Source of the DNA: Desulfovibrio sp.
GTDB taxonomy: Bacteria; Desulfobacterota; Desulfovibrionia; Desulfovibrionales; Desulfovibrionaceae
Reading direction: 5' to 3'
NCBI GenBank assembly: GCA_020217165.1
Contig: JAIWOE010000188.1
Span: forward strand, 1-7,160
Length of the DNA stretch: 7,160 bases
This document shows, piece by piece, positions 1 through 5,898 of this stretch. The position numbers were made by a program, and so were the translations under genes. Position 1 is the stretch's first letter. Each line of letters starts with the position of its first letter. The notes below the pieces were generated by a model, which saw only the letters and a list, made by a program, of their open reading frames with translations, did no database searches and was not told the origin of the DNA.

Positions 1-1
1 G

Positions 2-709
2 GGCCACACCTTCAGCAAACTGCAGGGTCTGCCCCAGGGGCCGGGTGATGGACCGGGTGAGCAGCACGCCCAGGCCAAAGGCCAGCAGGGGGGAGAGCAC
101 GCCCATGATGGTCATCAGGGAAATGTGCCCGGCAATGCTCTGCTTGGCTGCCAGCTTGTCCGTTTCCGAGTTATCCATGTTGAGTTCGATGAGCTCGCTG
201 ATCTTGCCGATGAGTTCGCGGTTACTGGTCCCGGCCTCGCCGATCACCTGCTTGGTCGCCGCCTGATACAAGGCTTGGTCCTGCTGGTTGCGCTCCCAGG
301 CTGCGATCATGTTCAGGGCGTTGTCGTTGACCTCCCGGGTCTTTTGCAACACCACCAGGAATTCCTGCCAGACCTTTTCTTCGTTCTCGTAGCGTTCCAG
401 CGGCTCGAATTCCTTCATGGCCTTGGCGTAATTCTCCCTGGCCTGCTGCAACAGGTCGCGCTGACGGGCGCGCTCCTGGTCCGTCAAATCCGCAATGAGC
501 AGGGTGCGCATGACCACGGTAACGTTGCGCATGTTGTAGCGCATGCGGGCCAGGGACTCGATGCTGGGGAGGTAGACGTCGGCCATTTCCTCAATGGCTT
601 TTTCCGAGTCTCGCAACCCGATGTACCCTCCCACCCCCACCGCCACCGTGAGCAGGGCCACAATGACAAAGGCGCCGATAAGCCGCATGCCAATTCGAAT
701 ATTCTTCAT
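2..709 (-). CDS. Methyl-accepting chemotaxis-type membrane receptor, N-terminal part (runs off left edge)
   Basis: A 236-codon open frame with no stop before the window edge, so the C-terminal part is missing. Seen: it opens MKNIRIGMRLIGAF, the usual start of four-helix-bundle chemoreceptors, and a first membrane helix covers about residues 9-30. A mostly helical, charged periplasmic segment follows (about 31-194), with a second membrane helix at about 195-218. It then reads TRSITRPL, the typical entry into a HAMP domain. This order matches the 4HB_MCP sensor family, which detects small ligands in the periplasm and signals to CheA/CheW. The start at 709 has a good Shine-Dalgarno (GAGGGG, plus positions 714-719) four bases upstream. 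The methyl-accepting signalling domain lies outside the window, so a histidine kinase or cyclase with the same front end cannot be excluded. A sigma-54-like promoter lies upstream. Confidence 0.85.
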   Translation of the reverse strand, partial: MKNIRIGMRLIGAFVIVALLTVAVGVGGYIGLRDSEKAIEEMADVYLPSIESLARMRYNMRNVTVVMRTLLIADLTDQERARQRDLLQQARENYAKAMKEFEPLERYENEEKVWQEFLVVLQKTREVNDNALNMIAAWERNQQDQALYQAATKQVIGEAGTSNRELIGKISELIELNMDNSETDKLAAKQSIAGHISLMTIMGVLSPLLAFGLGVLLTRSITRPLGQTLQFAEGVA

Positions 710-786
710 GCTTCCCCTCGCAAGGTGCTGCCCGGTACGCTTGCGCATCCGCTGCAGCCATTGGACGATATGCCGCCGCCAGCACC

Positions 787-801
787 GCAGGTGTTGTGCC
801 A
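787..801 (-). promoter_or_regulatory. Candidate sigma-54 (RpoN) promoter for the chemoreceptor gene
   Basis: On the minus strand the sequence reads TGGCAC, five bases, then CTGC. The invariant GG (800-799) and GC (788-787) are separated by exactly 10 bases, as sigma-54 requires. The predicted transcription start is near 775, giving a leader of about 66 nt before the ATG at 709. Two inverted repeats lie about 75 and 105 bp upstream of that start, where enhancer-binding activators usually sit. This is a motif match only. The -12 element has C where the consensus has T. Confidence 0.4.
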
Positions 802-842
802 CGCACGCCCCCCCATGGGCCAGCGTCGGCAGGAATCACGGA

Positions 843-858
843 GCAGGCATGCGCCTGC
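843..858. repeat. Inverted repeat GCAGGC-ATGC-GCCTGC, possible operator
   Basis: Perfect 6-bp arms (843-848 and 853-858) around a 4-base centre. It lies about 75 bp upstream of the predicted sigma-54 transcription start. It has no T tract on either strand, so it is not a terminator. It could be a protein-binding site or chance in GC-rich DNA. Confidence 0.35.
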
Positions 859-872
859 CCGACCACAGGACC

Positions 873-887
873 TGGAATGTCATTCCA
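873..887. repeat. Inverted repeat TGGAATG-T-CATTCCA, possible activator site
   Basis: Perfect 7-bp arms (873-879 and 881-887) around a single central T. Its centre is about 105 bp upstream of the predicted sigma-54 transcription start, within the usual enhancer distance for NtrC-type activators. The symmetry is seen directly; the binding role is inferred. Confidence 0.4.
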
Positions 888-1250
888 AAGGCGATACCAA
901 ACCGCGGCCATCTTGTTAAGAGGGATTCTGGCCGTTTCATAATGTTGCACTGCGTCGATGCACGCTCCTGTGCCGTGAATGGCTCGAAATGAAATGGATT
1001 ATCCAAACAGCATGAATTTTTGGCAATTGATTGCGCCAGAGCAGGAAACTACCATTTCGTATAACATATATCGCCAAGAATAAAGTCTTTGCTACAACAG
1101 CACGGAACATCCGCACTGCTTCATTGAAGAAGACTTTTGCATGAGAACTTCCGGTTGCAAGCAATTGATGCATCCCTGCTGCGGCTTCTTGCATGACGGT
1201 GCAGACCCGGGAAGAGGCGCCACCACCATGGCCCGTCCCGGGCGCTCCCA

Positions 1251-1283
1251 CAACGCTGAGGGGGAAGGGGCGTTGATTTTTTT
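1251..1283 (+). terminator. Terminator-like hairpin plus T7 upstream of the CBS-ACT gene
   Basis: CAACGC (1251-1256) pairs perfectly with GCGTTG (1270-1275) across a 13-base purine-rich loop, followed by A and seven T (1277-1283). An alternative stem, CGCTCC (1243-1248) with GGGGCG (1267-1272, one G-U pair), uses overlapping bases. Upstream, CCCGGGA (1206-1212) can pair with TCCCGGG (1236-1242), or GCCCG (1231-1235) with CGGGC (1239-1243). No gene precedes it on this strand, so it would end a small RNA or act as an attenuator in the leader of the gene at 1395. The stem is short. Confidence 0.5.
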
Positions 1284-1394
1284 GTTGCAAGATGGGAGAG
1301 AGTTGGAACACGCACGAATGTATGCCAGCCCGGCGCCGGTGCCGTTTGCCGCGCAGGCCACAGCCCACAACGCCCCAGGCACAAGGAGCCCTGT

Positions 1395-2069
1395 ATGCTG
1401 ATTCGCGATTGGATGACCAAGGACGTCATCACCGTCACCCCGGACACGTCCATGATGCACGCCGCCAAGCTGCTCAAGGAGCACAATATCGGCCGCCTGC
1501 CCGTGGTCAATGAGCAGGGCCGGATTGTGGGCGTGGTCTCGGACCGGGACATCAAGGCCGCCTCGCCCTCCAAGGCCACCACCCTGGATGTGCACGAGCT
1601 GTATTATCTGCTGGACGAGTTGCGCATCAAGGACATCATGACGACCACCCCCATCGTCTGCAAGCCCACGGACACGGTGGAGCGTTGCGCCATGCTCATG
1701 GATGAGAACAACATCGGCGGCCTGCCCGTGGTGGACGACCAGGGCCGGGTGGCAGGGGTGATTACCGACACCGACGTCTTCCGCGTGCTCATCGCCATCA
1801 CCGGCGTGCGCCACGGCGGGGTGCAGCTGGGCCTGCAGCTTTCCACCCAGGACGGCGCCCTCATGCAGGTGCTGGACGACCTGCGCTCGGCCGGGGCGCG
1901 CATCATGTCCATCCTCACCGCCCTGGACACCACGGAATCCCAGACCCGGAAAGTCTTCATCCGCATGCTGCCCATGGATCATGCCAAGGAAGACGCCATT
2001 GTGGACATGATCCGCGGCAAGCACACCCTGTTGTACTGGGCTCGGGACGAAGTGCACCCCCAGGCCTGA
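1395..2069 (+). CDS. CBS-CBS-ACT domain protein (AcuB-like)
   Basis: A 224-residue protein with two CBS domains followed by an ACT-like domain. CBS1 spans about residues 1-57 (NIGRLPVV at 31-38, GVVSDRDIK at 46-54). CBS2 spans about 77-135 (NIGGLPVVD at 106-114, GVITDTDVF at 121-129). The segment from about 138 to 215 has the ACT pattern. Paired CBS domains form a Bateman module that binds adenine nucleotides, and ACT domains bind small ligands such as amino acids, so a cytoplasmic regulatory or energy-sensing role is likely. The order and length match the family named AcuB after Bacillus acetoin genes. No acetoin gene is present here, so that specific function is not supported. The start is fixed by AAGGAG (1383-1388) six bases before the ATG. 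The next gene on this strand starts about 105 nt later and may be separately transcribed. Confidence 0.88.
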   Translation: MLIRDWMTKDVITVTPDTSMMHAAKLLKEHNIGRLPVVNEQGRIVGVVSDRDIKAASPSKATTLDVHELYYLLDELRIKDIMTTTPIVCKPTDTVERCAMLMDENNIGGLPVVDDQGRVAGVITDTDVFRVLIAITGVRHGGVQLGLQLSTQDGALMQVLDDLRSAGARIMSILTALDTTESQTRKVFIRMLPMDHAKEDAIVDMIRGKHTLLYWARDEVHPQA

Positions 2070-2174
2070 GGGCCTGCGAACTGTGCGACATTTGTGTGAC
2101 GGCTCGAAACGTTCTTGCCCTGCACATTTCTTAAATTGTTTGACCCGCAAGGCGACGCAACACCGGAGGTTGAA

Positions 2175-2762
2175 ATGGCGGCAAAACGCATTCTGATGCT
2201 CGTTGGCGATTTTGTTGAAGACTACGAAGTGATGGTTCCGTTCCAGATGCTCCTGATGGTGGGCCATGACGTGCATGCCGTGTGCCCTGGCAAGAAGGCC
2301 GGGCAGACCGTCAAGACCGCGGTGCACGACTTTGAAGGCGACCAGACCTACACGGAAAAGCCCGGCCACAACTTCACCCTCAATGCCGACTTTGACGCCG
2401 TGGACCCCACCACCTATGACGCCCTGGTGATTCCCGGCGGCCGCGCCCCGGAATACATCCGCCTGAATGAACGGGTGTTGGAGATGGTGCGGCACTTTGC
2501 CTCGGCCAACAAGCCCATTGCCTCGGTCTGCCATGGCCAGCAGGTGCTGGTGGCTGCCGGCGTGCTGGGCGGCAAGCGCTGCACGGCCTACCCGGCCGTG
2601 AAGCCGGACATCCTCATGGCCGGCGGCACCTGGCAGGACTTCAACGCCACGTTCTCCGACGCCTGCGTGGACGGCAACCTAGTGACGGCCCCTGCCTGGC
2701 CGGCGCATCCCGAATGGATGCGCAAATTCCTGGGCCTGCTGGGCTCCACCATCCAGCCGTAG
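2175..2762 (+). CDS. DJ-1/PfpI family protein
   Basis: A 195-residue cytoplasmic protein of the DJ-1/PfpI superfamily (class I glutamine amidotransferase-like fold). Seen: a first strand ending in VGDFVEDYE with the acidic residue region near 15-18, the [10 protein letters not shown] motif at 88-96, and the nucleophile elbow SVCHGQQ, with Cys119 followed by His120. The CTAYPAVK and AGGTW segments at about 136-153 and a single-domain length resemble, from memory, the plant DJ-1D glyoxalase III-type branch more than PfpI proteases. Members detoxify methylglyoxal or glyoxal, act as deglycases, or serve as chaperones; the substrate cannot be read from sequence. The frame is open 20 codons further upstream (to 2115). 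However, GGAGG at 2165-2169 sits five bases before the ATG at 2175, and family similarity starts there. No close promoter was recognised in the 105-nt gap upstream. Confidence 0.88.
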   Translation: MAAKRILMLVGDFVEDYEVMVPFQMLLMVGHDVHAVCPGKKAGQTVKTAVHDFEGDQTYTEKPGHNFTLNADFDAVDPTTYDALVIPGGRAPEYIRLNERVLEMVRHFASANKPIASVCHGQQVLVAAGVLGGKRCTAYPAVKPDILMAGGTWQDFNATFSDACVDGNLVTAPAWPAHPEWMRKFLGLLGSTIQP

Positions 2763-2780
2763 CCAATCCCATGGCCCTGC

Positions 2781-2843
2781 GGCACGCCGAGCGTGCCACC
2801 CCCCCCGCCCCCGGCGAACCCGACTGCCGGAGGCGGGGGGGTG
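2781..2843. terminator. Tandem hairpins between convergent genes
   Basis: Just after the DJ-1-family stop there is GGCACG-CCGAG-CGTGCC (2781-2797), with perfect 6-bp arms. It is followed at once by a much larger hairpin with arms at about 2797-2815 and 2826-2843: a run of C7 pairs with G7 and an inner GCC/GGC closes a 10-base loop, with one mismatch and one bulged C. The two structures share base 2797. The position between convergent genes suggests a two-way transcription stop or an mRNA 3' stabiliser. Neither strand shows a proper T tract, so classic intrinsic termination is doubtful. Confidence 0.5.
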
Positions 2844-2871
2844 TTGTCGAAGCGACATTGTCAAAGATGCG

Positions 2872-3891
2872 TCAGACGCCGTCTCCCCCCAGCCACTGCC
2901 GGGCCTCTTCGCCCTGCAGGATGCGGATGACCACCCGACGGTTCAAGGCCCGGCCCTGGGGGCAGTCGTTATCTGCCACCGGATCATGCTCGGCGCGGCC
3001 CATGGCGTAGAACCGGGAGGGGTCCAGGCCGGCCAGATGGGGAAGCACCCGGGCCACTGCCGCCGCCCGCGCCACGGACAGTTCCAGATTCGAGGGGAAC
3101 AGCCAGCGCATGCCCGGCTGGATGGGCGTGGCGTCGGTATGGCCGATGACCTGGATGACTGCATCCCCGGGGAGATCGGCCAGGGCCTGGGCCATGTTCG
3201 CCAGCAGGGCGCGTCCCTGGGGCCTCAGGATGCGGCTGCCGGATGAAAAGAGCACCTCTCCCAGCATGGTCACCTGCACCCCCTGACCCTGGCGAGAGAT
3301 TGCCACGGCTGCCTCTGGGCGGCCAGCGCGCAGTTCGGCATCCACGTGCACGGCCTGGGCTGCCTCGCTCCCCGTGTCCCGGGCCATCCCCTGGCTCATC
3401 CCCTGGCTCCCTCCCAAACGAAGTTCCAGCTGCCGCTGCAGCCCGTCCAACCGCTGCTGGGCCTGCCTGGCGGCCAGGTCCAGGGCCTCCTGCCGGGCTG
3501 CGGCCTCGGCCGCCTGACGCTCCAGGGAGGCCTGACACTGCCGGGCTGTCTGCTCCCACTGTGCAGCCCTGGCCAGGGCGTCCTCCACCTGTGCGGCCTT
3601 GGCGACCTTGCCGGCCAACTCATCCCGCTCCTTCACCAGGGCGCTGTGCTCCAGACGCACCTGCCGAAGCTCCTCCTGATGCCGCTGGCGCGCGTCGCGC
3701 TCCTGCTCCAGGCTGCGGGCAAGGTCGTCGTGTTTGGATTCGGCATCCTTGCGATGCCACGCCGCCTCCCGCAAACTGGCTTCGCAGGCCTTGCGGGCGG
3801 CCTGCTCCTCCCGCCATTGCCAACCCAGCCACACCGCCGCAACCATCCCGATCACCGCCACACTCACTGCCGCCACCGTGGAAGCTCTCAT
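2872..3891 (-). CDS. Inner-membrane-anchored OmpA/MotB-like peptidoglycan-binding protein with coiled coil
   Basis: A 339-residue envelope protein. Seen: a short cytoplasmic start and one membrane helix (about 5-25). A long Ala/Arg/Gln/Glu-rich segment (about 27-158) looks like a coiled coil, followed by a linker containing SQGM twice (162-169). The C-terminal OmpA-like domain spans about 208-325, with the pattern LFSSGSRIL, GHTD at 250-253, FPSNLELSVARA at 265-276 and NRRVVIRI at 317-324. OmpA_C domains bind peptidoglycan. The domain is closest to the MotB type, but the membrane helix has no Asp like the proton-carrying one of MotB, and no MotA partner is present. A structural or scaffold role is more likely than a flagellar stator. 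Start choice: AGGAGG (plus 3901-3906) lies nine bases before the ATG at 3891. In-frame ATGs at 3900 and 3951 fit that site poorly. It is divergent from the MBL gene. Confidence 0.85.
   Translation of the reverse strand: MRASTVAAVSVAVIGMVAAVWLGWQWREEQAARKACEASLREAAWHRKDAESKHDDLARSLEQERDARQRHQEELRQVRLEHSALVKERDELAGKVAKAAQVEDALARAAQWEQTARQCQASLERQAAEAAARQEALDLAARQAQQRLDGLQRQLELRLGGSQGMSQGMARDTGSEAAQAVHVDAELRAGRPEAAVAISRQGQGVQVTMLGEVLFSSGSRILRPQGRALLANMAQALADLPGDAVIQVIGHTDATPIQPGMRWLFPSNLELSVARAAAVARVLPHLAGLDPSRFYAMGRAEHDPVADNDCPQGRALNRRVVIRILQGEEARQWLGGDGV
3385..3408. repeat. Exact 12-bp tandem duplication inside the OmpA-like gene
   Basis: The unit CATCCCCTGGCT occurs twice in direct succession (3385-3396 and 3397-3408). 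It encodes SQGM twice (residues 162-169) in the linker between the coiled coil and the OmpA domain, in frame. It looks like a recent in-frame slippage or duplication in a tolerant linker. Confidence 0.9.
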
Positions 3892-3972
3892 GGCTCGCAT
3901 CCTCCTGGCCTGTGCTATAAGGTGGAGTCTTTCCCGCGGAGCACCCGACACTCCGGCCTCGCCTCTCCCCCC

Positions 3973-4001
3973 TGGTCATGGTATCAGCTTGCTGTTACTG
4001 T
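3973..4001 (+). promoter_or_regulatory. Weak candidate sigma-70 promoter for the MBL hydrolase gene
   Basis: TGGTCA (3973-3978, four of six matches to TTGACA) is 17 bases from TACTGT (3996-4001), which is preceded by an extended -10 TGT. It lies in the 182-bp gap between the divergent OmpA-like and MBL genes. The -10 match is poor (three of six), so this is only a candidate. Confidence 0.25.
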
Positions 4002-4073
4002 TCTGTCAACTGTGGCCCGCCAGGGAGGCTGCAGCATGCCTGCCGTACCGAAATCAGGCAATCAGGAGGATTC

Positions 4074-4919
4074 ATGCGCATTCGTTGCTGGGGAGCTCGC
4101 GGGTCCATTGCCGTTTCCGGCACACCATATGTGGTATATGGGGGCGACACCACCTGCCTGGAGGTGCGCACCGCCAGCGGGCACGTCATCATCGTGGATG
4201 CCGGCACGGGGGTGCGCCGGCTGGGCAACGCCCTGATTGCCGAAGGCGTGCGGGACATGACCATGTTCTTCACCCATGCCCACTGGGACCACATCCTGGG
4301 CTTCCCGTTCTTCAGGCCCCTGTACCGGCCGGATACGCGCATCACCCTGTATGGCTGCCCCATGGAACAGGGAAACATGGAATTGCTGCTGTCAAAAACC
4401 ATGGTCCCGCCACATTTTCCCGTGCCATACCATGAGCTGGAAGCCCGCATCGACTACACGCCCCAATGCCTGGAAGCCGGCGGCACGCTGGTTCACGGCG
4501 TGGAGGTGCAGCGCATCCCCCTGAGCCATCCCAACATGGGCCTGGGGTACAAATTCATCGAAGCCGGCAAGACCTTTGTTTTTTTGACGGACAACGAACT
4601 GCACCACCCCCACCCCGGCGGCCGCCCGTACCAGGAATACGTGGCCTTTTGCGCCGGCGCGGACCTGCTGCTGCACGATGCCGAATACACGGACCGCGAA
4701 TACACGCACACCAGGGGCTGGGGGCACTCCACCATGCGCCACGCCCTGCAGCTGGCCCTGGACGCCAGGGTGCGCCAGTTCGGCATGATCCACCACAACC
4801 AGGACCGCGCCGACGACGACCTGCAGCTCTGCGAGGCCTCCCTGCGCCAGACCGTGGCCGAACTGGCCGCCCCGCTGCAGCTTTTTGCCGTGACCCAGGA
4901 CATGGAGATTCTGTTGTAG
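4074..4919 (+). CDS. MBL-fold metallo-hydrolase
   Basis: A 281-residue cytoplasmic metallo-beta-lactamase-fold hydrolase. Seen: the opening MRIRCWGARGSIAVSG, the strand VIIVDAGTG (38-46), and the metal motif THAHWDH (67-73) supplying His68, His70, Asp72 and His73. Further candidate ligands are His152 (PLSHPN), Asp173 (LTDNE) and His218 in GWGHST, with a late HH pair at 240-241. This is the complete set expected for two metal ions. The overall pattern is that of the family near PhnP and cyclic-nucleotide phosphodiesterases (Lactamase_B_2 type), usually annotated only as MBL fold metallo-hydrolase. A phosphodiester substrate is plausible but not shown; no phosphonate genes are nearby. AGGAGG (4064-4069) four bases before the ATG fixes this start, although the frame is open back to 3978. 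The exported-protein gene begins 72 nt after the stop and may be cotranscribed. Confidence 0.87.
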   Translation: MRIRCWGARGSIAVSGTPYVVYGGDTTCLEVRTASGHVIIVDAGTGVRRLGNALIAEGVRDMTMFFTHAHWDHILGFPFFRPLYRPDTRITLYGCPMEQGNMELLLSKTMVPPHFPVPYHELEARIDYTPQCLEAGGTLVHGVEVQRIPLSHPNMGLGYKFIEAGKTFVFLTDNELHHPHPGGRPYQEYVAFCAGADLLLHDAEYTDREYTHTRGWGHSTMRHALQLALDARVRQFGMIHHNQDRADDDLQLCEASLRQTVAELAAPLQLFAVTQDMEILL

Positions 4920-4991
4920 GCACGCCTTGTGCATTCGTTTTGCATGCTGTCATCCCTGTCCACCGTCGCCTTTCCTGCCAGGGGGAGCGCC

Positions 4992-5780
4992 ATGTTCCGT
5001 GTTCATCCTGCCGCCGTGCTGCTGGCCGTCTTGGTCGCCCTGTTTCTGCCCGCCATCCCCGGCTGGGCCGAGGAAATCGTCGTCTCCCACACGTATTTGA
5101 TGGGTGACAGCGAAACCAAAAACCAGGCCCGGGCGGCCTGCCTGGCCGAGGCCAAACGGGCCATCCTGGAGCGGGCGGGCACGTACTCCCGCGTGGTGTC
5201 GGAAATGCGGGATTTTGAGATCACCAGGGACGTGGTGCAGAGCTTTGCCGGGGCCATCGTCAAGGCCACAGTCATCAAGGAGGAGGTGGCCATGGTGGGG
5301 CAAAGCATGGCCCTGACCTGCACCGTGGCCGGCGAAGTGGACATGGCTTCCCTGGAAGCCCAGGCCAAACGCATGATAGAGGCCCGTCTTCCCTCCCCGG
5401 CACCGCCCGGAGCCCCGGGCGAACAACGCCCCGGCACCGTGCCCGGTGTGCCCAAATCCCTGCCCAATCAACCGGATGCCGACCTGTTGCGGGAAAAGAT
5501 GGACCTGCGGCGGGAGATGCTCACCGAACAGCGCGATGCCACCTTCCTGGCCGCCCAGCTCACGGAAAAGGGCATGACCTTCGACCAGGTGGCCCAGCTG
5601 GCCGGGGAGCCCACGGCACAGGTGGACGGCCCCCGCCACCAGTGCCTGCGCCATGGCACTACCTGGGTGGTGTATCAGCATGGCCGGGTGGTTTGCGTGC
5701 GGCGCGCCTTGGGGAAATCCGGCACCCCGCAGGGAGAGTGCCATTGCAACGGCTTTGCTGGGGATTTTTACTTACGGTAA
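4992..5780 (+). CDS. Exported protein of unknown function, FlgT/LPP20-like N-domain and Cys-containing C-domain
   Basis: A 262-residue protein I cannot name. Seen: a signal peptide with hydrophobic core at about 7-21 and likely cleavage after GWA (residue 26), so it is periplasmic or secreted; there is no lipobox Cys. Residues about 29-118 begin a strand-rich module (SHTYLMGDSETKNQARAAC, then a helix rich in Ala/Glu, then CTVAGEVD). It resembles the N-terminal FlgT/LPP20-type domain seen in many envelope proteins; this is recognition from memory. A Pro/Gly-rich linker (134-160) and a charged helix (about 163-192) follow. The last 70 residues include GMTFDQVAQLAGEP, vaguely like BamE/SmpA, and four Cys (218, 235, 250, 252). 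GGGGAG (4982-4987) lies four bases before the chosen ATG; the frame is open back to 4929, but the signal peptide fits the start used. The neighbours are an MBL hydrolase upstream and a sensor downstream. Confidence 0.75.
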   Translation: MFRVHPAAVLLAVLVALFLPAIPGWAEEIVVSHTYLMGDSETKNQARAACLAEAKRAILERAGTYSRVVSEMRDFEITRDVVQSFAGAIVKATVIKEEVAMVGQSMALTCTVAGEVDMASLEAQAKRMIEARLPSPAPPGAPGEQRPGTVPGVPKSLPNQPDADLLREKMDLRREMLTEQRDATFLAAQLTEKGMTFDQVAQLAGEPTAQVDGPRHQCLRHGTTWVVYQHGRVVCVRRALGKSGTPQGECHCNGFAGDFYLR

Positions 5781-5898
5781 CAATCCCTAATCAACATTCT
5801 TGCTGCAGACGAGTTTTTGACAACCTCGTGCATTGATAGCCCGGGTGTTTTCTGGCATTGCGGGGGAAAGCTCTCCAGACCCCTCCACCCCAACGGCC

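Larger units (their letters stand above)
710..1394. other. Gene-free divergent intergenic region (685 bp)
   Basis: This lies between the divergent chemoreceptor and CBS-ACT genes. Open frames cross it on both strands, but none has a good ribosome site, family resemblance or plausible composition. The part from about 940 to 1150 is clearly more AT-rich than the genes around it and contains an inverted repeat GCAAT-TG-ATTGC at 1023-1034. From about 1200 the plus strand can form several competing hairpins ending in a terminator-like stem. A perfect 10-bp palindrome (CCGGCGCCGG) occupies 1330-1339. I found no convincing sigma-70 promoter for the CBS-ACT gene. A small RNA or a regulated leader is possible on the plus strand. 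Confidence 0.6.

Noticed and set aside
125..919. 264-codon open frame on the plus strand
   Set aside because: It is antisense to the chemoreceptor gene and continues into the intergenic region with low-complexity, Pro/His/Arg-rich translation.
1200..1290. Known riboswitch classes (cobalamin, Moco, c-di-GMP)
   Set aside because: Some short matches to GCCACC and GGGAAG were tempting, but the conserved cores of these classes are not present.
1141..1401. Possible 86-residue small gene on the plus strand
   Set aside because: It has no clear Shine-Dalgarno, runs through the terminator-like hairpin and its T tract, overlaps the start of the CBS-ACT gene and resembles no family I know.
1092..2534. 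480-codon open frame on the minus strand
   Set aside because: It lies antisense to the CBS-ACT and DJ-1 genes, whose domains are clear. Its His/Gly/Val-rich composition is typical of the reverse complement of a GC-rich gene.
3243..4236. Pro-rich plus-strand open frames over the OmpA-like gene
   Set aside because: They are shadows of the minus-strand gene; the composition is almost entirely Pro, Arg, Ala and Gly or Leu-rich and has no domain.
4917..4940. Terminator after the MBL gene
   Set aside because: GCAC/GTGC gives only a 4-bp stem with a delayed TTTT, which is too weak to call.
4392..5744. Minus-strand open frames over the MBL and exported-protein genes
   Set aside because: They are antisense to genes with clear motifs, Shine-Dalgarno sites and a signal peptide.
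5817..5822. Perfect TTGACA before the sensor gene
   Set aside because: No -10-like sequence lies 16-19 bases downstream; that position reads CCCGGG.
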